64,000 bases of DNA from JBBRZM01 sp963813635 (lineage in GTDB: Bacteria > Actinomycetota > Acidimicrobiia > IMCC26256 > JBBRZM01), in the NCBI GenBank assembly GCA_963813635.1, contig CAWEZO010000007.1, forward strand, positions 744,001-808,000, given 5' to 3'. Under the pieces are notes generated by a model. It was not told where the DNA came from. It saw only the letters and a list, made by a program, of their open reading frames with translations, and did not search any database. Shown in pieces: positions 1 to 9,297 of this stretch. The first letter of the stretch is position 1; each line of letters starts with the position of its first letter. Position numbers and translations under genes: made by a program.

Positions 1-918
1 CGCGAACGTGGCGGCTGTGTCGAGGAGCTCGTCGAGGCCGTCGACGCGGGTGATGCCGAACTGACGGAACACGGCCGAGATCACGGCGTCGGATCCTGTG
101 AGATGACCGGTGTGGGCCATGGCCATCGACTGGCCCTCGTCGGTACGGCCGACCTTGACCATCACGATCGGCTTGTGCAGCCGGGCGGCGTGGTCGGCGG
201 CGAGCATGAGCGCGCGGCCGTCCTTGAACCCTTCGATGTAGGCCGCGATCACGCCGACCTCGGGCTGGTCGGCGAAGTACTTCGCGAAATCGGCGAACTC
301 GAGATCCACCTCGTTGCCGGTCGGTGCCCAATGCGAGAGGCGGATGCCCAGCTCCTGACCTTGGAAGATGGGCCGGCCCTGATGCCCGCTCTGCGTGATC
401 AGCGCGATCGACTGCCCGGTGAGATCGTCGCGGAACTCTTCGAACACGTTGAGGTTCGTGTTGGGGCCGAGCAGGTGCACGTCGCCTTCACTCACCAGCT
501 CGGCGAGCCTGGCTTCGAGCTGGGCACCCGCGGCGTCGGTCTCGGAGAAGCCGGCTGCGAAGATGACTGCGAACGCCGGCCGCGGCTCGCGCTCGAGGAC
601 TTCCTCGAACGTGTCGACGGCCGCGCCCGTCAGGATGATCGCGAGATCGAGCTCGCCGGGTACGTCGGCGATGGTGCGGTAGCAGCGCGCACCGGCAACG
701 GTCTCGTACTTCGGGTGCACCGGAAAGAACGCGGCGCCGTGCCGATCCGTCCACGCCTTGAACTTGCGGGTCATCGTGCCGTTCGGTTTGCGCATCGATT
801 CCGAGGCACCGATCACGGCGACCGCCTTCGGGTGCAGGAATCGGTCGAGGTCGACGTCTCGAAGGCGCAACGGCCGTCCACTGACGTCGACGGGTATCGG
901 GCGCGAACTCGAGGGCAT
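1..918 (-). CDS. CoA-binding acyl-CoA synthetase (ADP-forming family), 3' end outside window
   Basis: Read on the minus strand from ATG at 918; it is open for 306 codons to the window edge, so the C-terminus is missing. The N-terminus carries a CoA-binding Rossmann fold (HPKAVAVIGAS at about residues 28-38), followed by a succinyl-CoA-ligase-like flavodoxin domain (LITQSGHQG, then VMVKVGRTDEG and AMAHTGHLTGSD). These are hallmarks of the ADP-forming acetyl/acyl-CoA synthetase and Pat-like families, which interconvert acyl-CoA and acid at the expense of a nucleotide. Whether an ATP-grasp domain or an acetyltransferase domain follows cannot be seen. It is transcribed divergently from the ferredoxin gene at 1027, with about 108 bp between. 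The family is clear; the substrate is unknown. Confidence 0.8.
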   Translation of the reverse strand, partial: MPSSSRPIPVDVSGRPLRLRDVDLDRFLHPKAVAVIGASESMRKPNGTMTRKFKAWTDRHGAAFFPVHPKYETVAGARCYRTIADVPGELDLAIILTGAAVDTFEEVLEREPRPAFAVIFAAGFSETDAAGAQLEARLAELVSEGDVHLLGPNTNLNVFEEFRDDLTGQSIALITQSGHQGRPIFQGQELGIRLSHWAPTGNEVDLEFADFAKYFADQPEVGVIAAYIEGFKDGRALMLAADHAARLHKPIVMVKVGRTDEGQSMAMAHTGHLTGSDAVISAVFRQFGITRVDGLDELLDTAATFA

Positions 919-1026
919 GCCGGTGGCTCCGAGCAGTCGGTGGGCGCACGAGTATGACGCCGGAGTCAGGAACCGGGCTAGTCCCGGGCGCTAGGGTGCC
1001 CCGCACGTCGCCGTGAGGAGGCTCGC

Positions 1027-1218
1027 ATGCGCATCGTCGTCGACTATGACAAGTGCCAGAGCAACGCCGTGTGCATGGGCATCGAGCCCGCGGTGTTCGA
1101 AGTACGCGACGACAACTTCCTCTACGTGCTCCAGGAGAATCCGCCCGAGGAGCTGCGCCCGAAGATGGAAGAGGCCGTCCGCATGTGCCCCACCCAGGCC
1201 ATCTCGATCGAGGGGTAA
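1027..1218 (+). CDS. ferredoxin, P450-type 3Fe-4S (or 4Fe-4S)
   Basis: A 63-residue protein with C10-x5-C16 and a C54-P motif near the C-terminus. This is the spacing of small actinobacterial single-cluster ferredoxins that donate electrons to cytochromes P450. Only three cluster cysteines are visible, which favours a [3Fe-4S] cluster. A strong GAGGAGG at 1015-1021 sets the ATG at 1027. The next gene, a ferredoxin reductase, starts at the very next base after the stop, so the two form an electron-transfer pair. Likely clients are the two P450s at 13.8-17.0 kb. Cytosolic. Confidence 0.9.
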   Translation: MRIVVDYDKCQSNAVCMGIEPAVFEVRDDNFLYVLQENPPEELRPKMEEAVRMCPTQAISIEG

Positions 1219-2425
1219 GTGCCCGACACGATCGTCGTCGTCGGCGCGTCACTCGCAGGGCTGCGCGCAGTCGAAGCACTCCGCCGAGAAGGCTACGGGG
1301 GCCGCATCGTCGTCGCCGGCGCGGAACCGCACCTCCCGTACGACCGGCCGCCGATGTCCAAAGAGCTGCTCGCCGGCAGGACGGAGCCGGAGCAGATAGC
1401 GCTGCGCAAACAGCCGTACGAGGATCTCGACGCCGACTGGCGCCTCGGGCGACGCGCCACCGCGCTCGACATCGGTAAGCGTGAGGTCGAGCTGCGCGAC
1501 GGTGAGCGGTTGCCCTTCGACGGGTTGGTGATTGCAACCGGCGCGACGCCGCGCACGCTGCCGAACCAGCCGACGATGGCCGGCCTGTTCACGTTGCGCA
1601 CACTCGACGACTGTCTCGCGATCCGCGGGCTGCTGGACGCGTCGCCCGCACGGGTGGTCGTCATCGGTGCCGGGTTCATCGGCGCGGAGGTGGCGGCCAC
1701 ATGTCGGGTTCGGGGCGTCGGCGTCACGGTGCTCGAGGCACTTCCGGCCCCGATGGTGCGAGGTGTCGGACCGGTCATCGGCGAGGTGCTGGGCGAGATA
1801 CACCGCGACCATGGCGTCGACCTCCGTTGCAACGTGGTCGTGGACGGATTCGTGGGTGACGACCATGTCACGGGCGTGCGCCTTGCCGACGCGACGGTGA
1901 TCGAGGGTGACCTCGTGCTCGTCGCCGTCGGTGTCGCGCCCGAGACCCGCTGGCTCGACGGGTCCGGCCTGACGCTCGACAACGGCGTGGTGTGCGACGA
2001 GACCCTGCTCGCCGCGCCGGGAATCGTCGCGGCCGGCGACGTCGCCCGTTGGCCCAACCCGTTGTTCGACGGCGAGCTCATGCGCCTCGAGCACTGGACC
2101 AACGCCACCGAGCAGGGAGTACACGCCGCGAAACGCCTGCTCGGCGACGTCGCGGGCGACAGCGAGCCGTTCTCGTCGGTGCCGTTCGTGTGGTCGGATC
2201 AGTACGACTTGAAGATCCAGACGGTCGGGCGCTTCCACGGTGACGACGGATGACGATCGCGCACGGTTCCCTCGAGGAGCGCCGCTTCGTCGCGCTGTTC
2301 GGGCGTGGCGGCCGGCTGATGGGCGCGATGGGCTTCAGCCGTCCTCGACAGGTGATGCAGTACCGGCGGATGATCGCCGACCGCGGCTCGTACGCCGACG
2401 CGCTCGCATTCGCGTCCGGAGCTGA
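1219..2425 (+). CDS. FAD-dependent ferredoxin reductase (frame-disrupted near 2250)
   Basis: GTG at 1219 directly abuts the ferredoxin stop. The first 344 codons give a pyridine nucleotide-disulfide oxidoreductase fold: an FAD dinucleotide-binding motif (VVVGASLAG), an NAD(P)H-binding motif (VVIGAGFIGAEVA, about residues 149-161) and the FAD motif GIVAAGDVA. A TGA at 2251 interrupts it, but the C-terminal reductase domain continues in another frame (RRFVALFGRGGRLMGAMGF onward, 2280-2415), ending near the TGA at 2423-2425. The restored length of about 398 residues matches rubredoxin/ferredoxin reductases of P450 systems. The break is probably a sequence error. Role: NAD(P)H to ferredoxin to P450. 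Confidence 0.85.
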
Positions 2426-2475
2426 ACGCCCCAACTCGTTCGCATGGCGCGGCCGCCATCGGCCATTGTGGCCCG

Positions 2476-3694
2476 ATGCGGGACCGCGAGCGCCTCCTCA
2501 CCCCGCGGTTCGCACTCATCGTCGGCACCGGTCTGCGCTACTTCCTCTCGCTCGGCTCGCTCCTGCCGGTCCTCCCGCGGTACGTGGAAGGACGAGCTGG
2601 GCGGCGACACGTCGAAGTCGGCATCGCGGTCGGCGCGCTCTTCGTCGGCGCGGTGCTGCTACGACCGTTCGCCGGTCGCGCTCGGTGACCGGTCGGCCGG
2701 CGCATGCTTGATCATCGGCGGGGCGGGAATCGTCGCGACATCGACCGCGTGTTACGGGCTGGTCGCGTCGATACCGTTCCTCGTCGCGGCGCGCGTCGCG
2801 GCGGTGTGGGCGAGGCCGCGTTCTTCGTCGGTGCGGCCACGATGATCACCGACCTCGCGCCCGAGTCGACGACGCGGCGAGCCGATCAGCTACTGGTCGG
2901 TCGCGGTGTACAGCGGCCTCGCATTCGGCCCCGCGCTCGGAGAGCTGGTGCTCGCAACCATCGGACTACGACGACGTCTGGATCGTCTCCGCGACGCTGG
3001 CGCTCATCGCGTCGGTGCTCGGGTGGTTCACGCACGATGACGCTCGCCTCGACGCCCCCGCCGGACCGCGGCGCCAGCCGCTGCTCAACCGGGCCGCGCT
3101 CGCGCCGGGCGTCGTGCTCTTCCTCGGCCTCGTGCGGGCTCGCCGGCTTCACCGAGCTCGTCCCGCTCTACGTGAAGGACTCGGGCTCGACGACTCGCAG
3201 CCCGATCTTCCTGCTCTACGGCGTGCGTCATCCTCGTGGTGCGCATCGTGGGCGCGAAGCTGCCGGACCGGCTGGGCGCCGCGGCGGGCCGCGACGCTCG
3301 CACTCCTCGTCGGCGGCATCGGTCTCGCGGTCATGGCGGCGTGGGCGCACGATCACGGGCCTCGTCGTCTCGGACGATCCTGTTCGCGGCCGGGATGTCG
3401 CTGCTGTACCCGGCGTGCTGCGCTGTCGCTCACCGGAATCGCCGACTCGCGAACGCGCGCTCGGTGGTCGGCACGGTCAGCACGTTCTTCGACCTCTCCC
3501 AGGGGCTCGGTGCGCTGATGCTCGGCGGCGCGGCCGCGGTCGACGAGCGACCGGGCGGGTTCCTCGCCGGGACGCTGCTCGCGTTCGCCGGGCTCGTGGT
3601 GCTGCGCATGGGCCCCCGACGTGTGGGAGTGGTCGCCGACACGTCGACGATGATCGACGCCGGAATCGGGCGTCGGCATCTGAGGAGCGCCTGA
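2476..3694 (+). CDS. MFS transporter (heavily frame-disrupted)
   Basis: Piecing frames together gives about 400 residues of a 12-helix major facilitator. It starts MRDRERLLTPRFALIVGTG at 2476, followed by helices such as GIAVGALFVGAVLLRPFAG, then a motif-A-like loop (G-R-L-G-D-R-S-G-R-R once single-base errors near 2680-2700 are removed) and LLIGGAG-like helices. Later segments (ELVPLYVKDSG, LLVGGIGLAVMAAWAH, SVVGTVSTFFDLSQGLG) are typical of drug or metabolite exporters. At least six frame changes occur between 2590 and 3450, in short G/C runs, so I read this as one intact gene with poor consensus. The substrate is unknown. The inner-membrane location is inferred from the helices. Confidence 0.7.
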
Positions 3695-3715
3695 TCGATC
3701 TAGCCTCGGCGGCTC

Positions 3716-4871
3716 GTGCCGTCGTTGCTCGTCACCAACGACTTCCCGCCGAAGTTCGGTGGCATCCAGTCGTATCTCTACGAGCTCTGGCGACGGCTGC
3801 CGCCGGAGGAGACGACGGTGCTCACGACGCCCGTACCGCGGCGCGCAGCAGTGGGATGCCGCGCAGTCGTTTCGTGTCGAACGCATACGCGCGCCGGTGC
3901 TGATCCCGACGAGGATGCTCGCACGTCGCATCGACGCGCTTGCGCGCGAGGTGCGACGCCGTCGGTCATCTTCGTCGATCCGACGCTCCCGCTCGGTCTG
4001 CTCGGGCCGCGGCTCGACCGCGGCGCCGCACGTCATCGTGACCCACGGCGCCGAGGTCACGGTGCCGGGACGGCTGCCCGGCTCGCCGGCAGCTGGCCCG
4101 ACAGGTGCTCCGTGGCGCGGCCGGCGTCGTCGCGGCGGGGAGCTACCCGGCTCGTGAAGCGGTGCGCGCCGCCGGCAGCCCGCTGCCGACGCTGATCGTG
4201 CCGCCCGGGGTGGACGTCGATCGGTTCCCGCCCGCGACCTCGGCGGACGATCGACGAGCGACGCGTCGAGCGGTTCGGGATCTCGCCCGACCGTCCGTTT
4301 GTGCTCGGGCTCAGCCGGCTCGTGCCGCGGAAGGGCTTCGACGTGCTCATCGACGCCATCGCCGCGGTCGACGTCGCCGTGCAGCTCGTGATCGCCGGTG
4401 CGGGACGCGATCGACGGCGCCTCGAAGCGCGAGCGCGCGGCTCCGGGCTCGGACGAGCGCGTGCGGTTCCTCGGTCGCGTGCCCGACGCCGACCTGCCGT
4501 CGCTGTACGCGGGCCGCCGACGTGTTCGCGATGCTGTGTCGCGATCGCTGGGGCGGTCTCGAGGTCGAGGGGTTCGGCATCGTGTTCGTCGAAGCTGCCG
4601 CGAGCTGGTGTCGCGTCGATCGCAGGTCGGAGCGGCGGGTCGCACGAGGCGGTGATCGACGGCGAGACCGGATTCGTCGTCGATCCGCGACGACGTCGTT
4701 GCCGTCAGCGATGCGCTCGAAGCGTTGTTGCTCGACGACGAGCTGCGCTGTCGCATCGGCGCCGCCGCCCGCGACCGGGCCGTCGAACAGTTCTCGTACG
4801 ACGCCCTGGTCGCCCGGCTCGCACCGCTCGCGGCCGGTGACCTCGGCACGCTCGACCCGTTCTCCGGCTGA
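3716..4871 (+). CDS. GT4 glycosyltransferase, PimB'-like alpha-mannosyltransferase (frame-disrupted)
   Basis: GTG at 3716 begins LLVTNDFPPKFGGIQSYLYEL, the N-terminal motif of GT-B fold GT4 enzymes. Further pieces in shifting frames are VIVTHGAEVTVPG, LIVPPGVDVDRF, FVLGLSRLVPRKGFDVLI (the donor-binding region), VRFLGRVPDADLPSLYA, and the EGFGIVFVEAAA acceptor/donor loop with the E-x7-E arrangement. Restored length is about 385 residues, matching mycobacterial PimB' (GDP-mannose-dependent phosphatidylinositol mannosyltransferase). The following SRPBCC, ArsA and small-protein genes mirror the pimB' neighbourhood of mycobacteria, which strengthens the assignment. Membrane-associated, cytosolic face. 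Several indels, probably technical. Confidence 0.75.
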
Positions 4872-4934
4872 CCGCTCTCGCTGCCGGGTTGCGCTGCCCG
4901 GAAACCCACGTGAGTGCCCGATACGCTCCCGGGC

Positions 4935-5364
4935 GTGACCGACGTCCCGCGGGCCGAGCTGCCCGGCCGCCGCATTCTGTTGACCTCGTGGGCTGCAAAC
5001 GTGGTCTTCGCGGCAACGGCCGTGCCGGCCGCGCTCGGCGTCGACGCGTTCGACGACATCTCGATCTTCGTTGCCGTCGCCTTCTTCCTCGGGTCGCTGG
5101 GAGTGTGGTTCTACGCGTTGGGTGCCGCGGTGGTGCGGAGCAGTCGCGGCGACAACGTGGTGGTCGGGAACCTGTTCCTGTTCGAGGGCCCGGTGCCGAA
5201 AGCCGTCCGCTGGCATCTGTTCGGGGCGCTCGGCGTGTGTCTGGTCATCACGGCCGCGACAGCAGCGGCCGAGCCGTTCGGCGTGCTTGTCCCTATGCTG
5301 CCGCTCGGACTGGTCGGACTGTGGGGCGCCCGTCATGGGACGTTCCCGCCGCGGTCAGACTTGA
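4935..5364 (+). CDS. four-helix membrane protein of unknown function
   Basis: About 143 residues with four hydrophobic stretches (for example ILLTSWAANVVFAATAVPAA, ISIFVAVAFFLGSLGVWFY, LFGALGVCLVITAATAAAE, LVPMLPLGLVGLWGARHG). I place the start at GTG 4935, because a TACGCT -10-like hexamer lies seven bases upstream, which suits a leaderless message; GTG 4914 is an alternative in the same frame. The end is uncertain. The frame runs on past 5364 into the next gene, whereas a TGA at 5362-5364 in a neighbouring frame falls just after the last helix, so one indel is likely. It lies between the mannosyltransferase and the SRPBCC gene. I do not recognise the family. Confidence 0.5.
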
Positions 5365-5391
5365 AGGACGCGCCGACGACGAGGAGGGTGA

Positions 5392-5835
5392 ATGGCCGAG
5401 TCGGGAGTGAACGGATTCGCATCGACGCGCCGCCCGAGCGGTGCCTCGAGGTGGCACTCGACTTCGAGCGGTATCCGGAATGGGCGCGTGACGTGAAAGC
5501 AGGTGACGATCATAGAGCGCGACGCCGAGGAGCGCGGCTCGAGGTCGAGTTCTCGGGCCGCGGCGCTCGGCAAGAGCTTCCGCTACACGCTGGAGTACGA
5601 CTACACGCGACGCTGCCGACCGCGTTCTCGTGGCATCTCGTCGAGGGCGAAGGACTGCGCCGGCTCGACGGCTTCGTACCGCTTCGAGCCCGAGGACGAC
5701 GGCACTCGAGTGCACTACGACCTCGACGGTCGACCTATCGCGTCCCGCTGCCCGGGCCTGATCAAGCGCCGCGCCGCCGGCATGATCATGGGCACTGCGC
5801 TCAAAGAGCTGAAGAAGGCGGTCGAACGGCTCTGA
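5392..5835 (+). CDS. SRPBCC / polyketide cyclase-like (COQ10-type) lipid-binding protein (frame-disrupted)
   Basis: ATG at 5392 sits behind GAGGAGGG (5381-5388). After an early frame break, the protein reads ERIRIDAPPERCLEVALDFE then RYPEWARDVK, the classic start of START/SRPBCC lipid-binding folds. It ends with a frame encoding YRFEPEDDGTRVHYDL and IKRRAAGMIMGTALKELKKA. Restored length is about 147 residues, normal for the family. The same gene order (mannosyltransferase, SRPBCC, ArsA-like ATPase) is known from mycobacteria. Probable role: binding or moving a hydrophobic ligand at the membrane; the ligand is unknown. At least three indels. Confidence 0.7.
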
Positions 5836-5869
5836 GTCGCGGAGGCCCAGCCGACTAGCCTCCGCGCTC

Positions 5870-7064
5870 ATGCGGATCCTGCTCTTCACCGGCAAGGGTG
5901 GCGTCGGCAAGACGACCGTTGCGGCCGCGACTGCGCTGCGAGCGGCCGAGTCGGGCCTGCGCACCGTGTCTGCTCGACCGATCCCGCCCACTCGCTCGCC
6001 GACGCGTTCGACGACGCCGCTCGGCGACGACGTCAGCCTGATCGCCGAGTTCGCAACCACCGGCGGCTCGACGCAGGTCGCAGCTCGACGCCCGGGCCCG
6101 CCTCGAGGAGTCGTGGGGCGTCGGTCCGCGAGTACCTCGTCGCGCATGCTCGACTGGGCCGGCGCCGATACGGTCGAGGCCGAGGAGCTCGCCGTCATCC
6201 CGGGCCTCGACGAGGTCTTCGCGCTGGCCGACATCAAGGCCCTCGCCGATTCCGGCGACTACGACCTGTCGTCGTCGACTGCGCGCCGACCGCGGAGACG
6301 CTGCGGCTGCTGTCGCTGCCCGACGTGCTGGGTTGGTACATGGAGCGGGTCTTCCCCGCGCAACGCAACGTCACACGCGCGATCCGGCCGCTGCTGTCGC
6401 GGGTGATGAACATGCCGCATCGCGAGCGACGGCGTCTTCGACGCCGTGCGCGCGCTTCTACGATCGTCTCGACGGCGTCCGCGAGCTGCTCACTGACGGC
6501 GACATCACGAGCGCGCGACTCGTCGTCAATGCCGAGCGAATGGTGGTGGCCGAGGCGCGCCGCACGTTCACGTACCTCTCGCTCTTCGGCTACCACGTCG
6601 ACGCCGTCGTCGCGAACCGCCTGCTGCCGGATCCGAGGTCGTCGATCCGTGGTTCGAAAGACTGGAAGGAGATCCAGGCCGAGCAGCTCGACGACGATCG
6701 AAACGGCGTTCGCGCCGGTGCCGGTGCTCACCGGCGGAGCTCGCCGCGGAGGAGCTGGTCGGGGCCGAGCGGCTCTCCGGCTTCGCCGCCACGGTCTACG
6801 GCGACCGTGCGATCCGGCTGACCGGCTTGGGCATGGTCGAGCCGTTCCGGGTCGAGCCGATCGGTGACGCGCTCGTGCTCTCGATGCATCTGCCGTTCAC
6901 CGAGAAGTCACGACGTCGAGCTCGGCCGCAGCAACGGCGAGCTGTTTGTCGCTGTCGGCTCGTACCGGCGCGCGCTCGTGTTGCCCGACAGCCTGAAGCG
7001 CCGCGAGGTCGCGGGCGCCCGACTGGCGGGCGACCGCCTCGTCGTCGAGTTCGTGGAGGCCTGA
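5870..7064 (+). CDS. ArsA-like anion/tail-anchor type ATPase (frame-disrupted)
   Basis: ATG at 5870 gives MRILLFTGKGGVGKTTVAAA, the deviant Walker A (GKGGVGKT) of the ArsA/GET3 family. Later pieces fit: STDPAHSLADAF-like switch I (frame-shifted), DCAPTAETLRLLSLPDVLGWY, the ERVFPAQRNVTRAIRPLLSR stretch, and a C-terminal beta domain ending VAGARLAGDRLVVEFVEA at 7061. Restored length is about 398 residues, as in actinobacterial ArsA homologues that lack arsenite cysteines. It overlaps the next gene by one base (TGATG). The neighbourhood suggests a role linked to membrane or lipid proteins rather than arsenic. At least five indels. Confidence 0.8.
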
Positions 7065-7462
7065 TGGCATGCGTGATCCCGGCGACGCCGGGCCGCAATC
7101 CGTTGTTCGATCGGGCCGACTACCGATGGCGTCCCGAAGCCGTCCCCGACGCGCACGAGCACACGCACACCGACGACGCGCCCGAAGACGCCCACGACGA
7201 CGAACACGAGTCACACCACCAGCCGTTGTTGGCCGCATCGGCCGACATCCTGATGACGGCGGTGTACGAGGCCGGCCCCGAGGCGGCCAACCACATGCTG
7301 AGGGGCGCGCAAGAGTTTCTCCTCGCGGCCAAAGCGGTGGTCGACGCGGCCGAACGTGTCGTGGAGCGGCATCGGCACCCGAGATCGGAACCCACCGAGG
7401 CCGCTCCCGACGAAGCGCCACCGGCCAGGCCCACGCGTATCCGCCGCATCGACCTGGCGTAG
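7064..7462 (+). CDS. small conserved protein with His/Asp-rich N-terminal linker, function unknown
   Basis: ATG 7064 overlaps the ArsA stop by one base, implying translational coupling. The 132-residue product has a short N-terminal segment (NPLFDRADYRWRP), a His/Asp/Glu-rich stretch at about residues 28-52 (HEHTHTDDAPEDAHDDEHES then HH), and an amphipathic Ala-rich helix region (LLAASADILMTAVYEAGPEA then VVDAAERVVER). Size and position match the small protein that follows the ArsA homologue in mycobacteria. The His-rich patch could bind metal, but I know of no proven function. No signal peptide or membrane segment. Confidence 0.65.
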   Translation: MACVIPATPGRNPLFDRADYRWRPEAVPDAHEHTHTDDAPEDAHDDEHESHHQPLLAASADILMTAVYEAGPEAANHMLRGAQEFLLAAKAVVDAAERVVERHRHPRSEPTEAAPDEAPPARPTRIRRIDLA

Positions 7463-7465
7463 ACC

Positions 7466-8437
7466 GTGGTCGGCGATCGCGTGGTCACGTGCGGCGTCGA
7501 CGTGGGCGGCACCAACGTGCGGGTCGCCACAGTCGACGGCGACGGCGCGCTGCTTGCCGAGGAGCGCGTGCCCACGCCACCCCGCTGGCGGGCGGTCGTG
7601 GCGACGGTCGGCGAACTGTGCGGACGGGTCGCGGGCGCGACCGCGCCGGTTGCGGTCGGGGTCGGTACCGCCGGTCTGGTCGGCGGCGATGGCGTCGTGC
7701 ACTACGCGCCCAACCTGCCCGACTTCCTCCACGTGCCGTTCGGCGCGGCGCTACGCGACGCGCTGGGTGTCCCGGTGATCGTCGACAACGATGCGAACGC
7801 GGCCGCGTGGGGTGAGGTGTGCCACGGCGCGGCGCGTGGCTTGCGCGACGTGCTCGTGATCACGCTCGGTACCGGCGTCGGCGGCGGGATCGTGGCGAAC
7901 GGCGAGATCTACCGCGGCGCGCACGGGTTCGCCGCCGAGGTCGGACACTTCCAGACCGATCCGCACGGGCCCCCGTGCGCGTGCGGTCAAGTCGGACACT
8001 GGGAGGCGTCGGCGTCGGGAAGCGCGCTCGGGCGAATGGGCCGGGAGCGGGCGGCGATGGCCGCGCTGCCGAGTGCGCTCGAGCGGGCCGGCGGCGACGT
8101 GAGCAAGGTGACGGGCGTCATCGTCGGCGATGCCGCGCAAGCCGGCGCTCCGGATGCGGCCGCCGTGGTGGCGGCGTACGCGGAGCGAGTCGCCGTCGGA
8201 ATCGCCGGACTGGCCAACATTCTCGATCCCGCGCGGATCGTCGTCAGCGGGGGATTGGTCGAGCTCGGCGAAGTGCTGCTCGCGCCGCTGCGCGCGTCCG
8301 TTCGTGGCCGCCTCGAAGGCGCCGCGTTTCGCCCGGAGATCGACGTCGTCGCAGCGGAGCTCGGCGAACGAGCCGGCGTGATCGGCGCGGCGGCGCTCGC
8401 GCGGCGCCTCATCCCCGACGCGGTGGGCGGCCGGTGA
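7466..8437 (+). CDS. glk: ROK-family glucokinase
   Basis: GTG 7466 starts three bases after the previous stop. The 323-residue protein has the ROK phosphate-binding loop (CGVDVGGTNVRVATVD, about residues 8-23), the catalytic region VIVDNDANAAAWGE, LGTGVGGGIV, and the ROK zinc motif written CACGQVGHWE. The usual third zinc cysteine (GC-x-E) is His here, a conservative metal-ligand change. Predicted reaction: ATP plus glucose to glucose 6-phosphate in the cytosol. The next gene overlaps it by four bases (GTGA). Glucose is the likely but unproven substrate; other ROK sugar kinases cannot be excluded. Confidence 0.82.
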   Translation: MVGDRVVTCGVDVGGTNVRVATVDGDGALLAEERVPTPPRWRAVVATVGELCGRVAGATAPVAVGVGTAGLVGGDGVVHYAPNLPDFLHVPFGAALRDALGVPVIVDNDANAAAWGEVCHGAARGLRDVLVITLGTGVGGGIVANGEIYRGAHGFAAEVGHFQTDPHGPPCACGQVGHWEASASGSALGRMGRERAAMAALPSALERAGGDVSKVTGVIVGDAAQAGAPDAAAVVAAYAERVAVGIAGLANILDPARIVVSGGLVELGEVLLAPLRASVRGRLEGAAFRPEIDVVAAELGERAGVIGAAALARRLIPDAVGGR

Positions 8438-9250
8438 AGCTCGGCCTCTCACTGCCAAACTTCCGCGACGACCCTGAACCGATGCTCGCGGTGGCGCGTG
8501 CTGCCGAAGCCGCCGGGCTCGACGGTGTCTTCGGGTTCGACCACCTGTTCCGGCGGAGTGCCACCGGGGAGCTCAGGCCCGCGCTCGAAGGCTTGACGAT
8601 GCTCGGCGCCGTTGCCGCCGAGACGTCGCGCATCGCGCTCGGTCCGCTGGTCGCCCGCGCGACGCTGCGACCGGCCGCAACCCTGGCGACCGCGCTCGAC
8701 ACGTTGCATCGCGTCAGTCGTGGCCGGCTCATCGCGACGATCGGCGCGGGCGACGAGGAAAGCCGCGAGGAAATGGAGTCGTTCGGTCTCGGCTTCGGTG
8801 ACGTCGACGACCGTCTGCGCGCGCTTGCCGCCGCCGTCGACCGGTCGCGTGGCCACGACTTCCCCGTCTGGGTCGGTGGCACCATCGGAGCGGTTCGAGA
8901 CCTCGCGGCGCGTCGGGCCGACGGCTGGAACCGATGGGGCGGCAGTGTCGAACGGTTCGCACAGCAGTCGGCGCGCGGTACGCGAAGTCGCGAGAGCGCG
9001 GCCGTTCACGGTGTCGTGGGGTGGACTCGTCGTGCTCGGAGAGTCCGAGGCTGCAGCCGACAAGAAGCGAACGCAGCTGAACCCGGGTTCGAGCGTGCTC
9101 GTCGGCGGACCGGAGCGTGTCGCGGAAGCGCTGCAGGCCTACGGAGACGCCGGCGCCGAGTGGGTCATCGTCGGTCCGATCGACTCGTCGGACCCCGACA
9201 ATGCGTCGGTGCTCGGCGAACTGGTGCAACCACTGCTCGCGTCGAGTTGA
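8434..9250 (+). CDS. LLM-class (F420-type) flavin-dependent oxidoreductase, one frame break near 8974
   Basis: GTG 8434 overlaps the kinase stop. MKLGLSLPNFRDDPEPMLAV, then GLDGVFGFDHLF and VSRGRLIATIGAG are the early strands of the luciferase-like TIM barrel. The frame changes within GCGCGCG at 8970-8978; inserting one GC restores SARAVREVARARPFTVSWGG and the C-terminal barrel strand AEWVIVGPIDSSDP. Restored length is about 272 residues, typical for F420-dependent LLM proteins. Substrate unknown; cofactor F420 is inferred from the actinobacterial context, not from a diagnostic residue. The gene converges with the TetR gene, 14 bp apart. Confidence 0.78.
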
Positions 9251-9297
9251 GGGCGCCCGTTGAGTTACGCGCGCCCGTCGAGCTCAGCGCGCCCGTC
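9244..9297. repeat. three tandem 18-bp units across convergent gene ends
   Basis: Three near-identical 18-base units (core GCGCGCCCGTC followed by GAG) run through 9244-9261, 9262-9279 and 9280-9297. They span the stop of the LLM gene and encode the repeated Asp-Gly-Arg-Ala-Glu-Leu tail of the convergent TetR protein. The second and third units differ at few positions. Likely replication slippage. Confidence 0.8.

Noticed and set aside
103..957. Long plus-strand open frame over the first kilobase
   Set aside because: It is the antisense shadow of the CoA-binding acyl-CoA synthetase on the minus strand, whose translation carries clear Rossmann and ligase motifs.
973..987. CCGGG/CCCGG hairpin before the ferredoxin gene as a regulatory element
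   Set aside because: A 5-bp stem in very GC-rich DNA is expected by chance and has no other support.
5870..7064. Arsenical pump ATPase (arsenic resistance)
   Set aside because: No ArsB, ArsR or ArsD gene is nearby and the arsenite-binding cysteines are not seen; context matches the actinobacterial ArsA-like proteins near pimB'.
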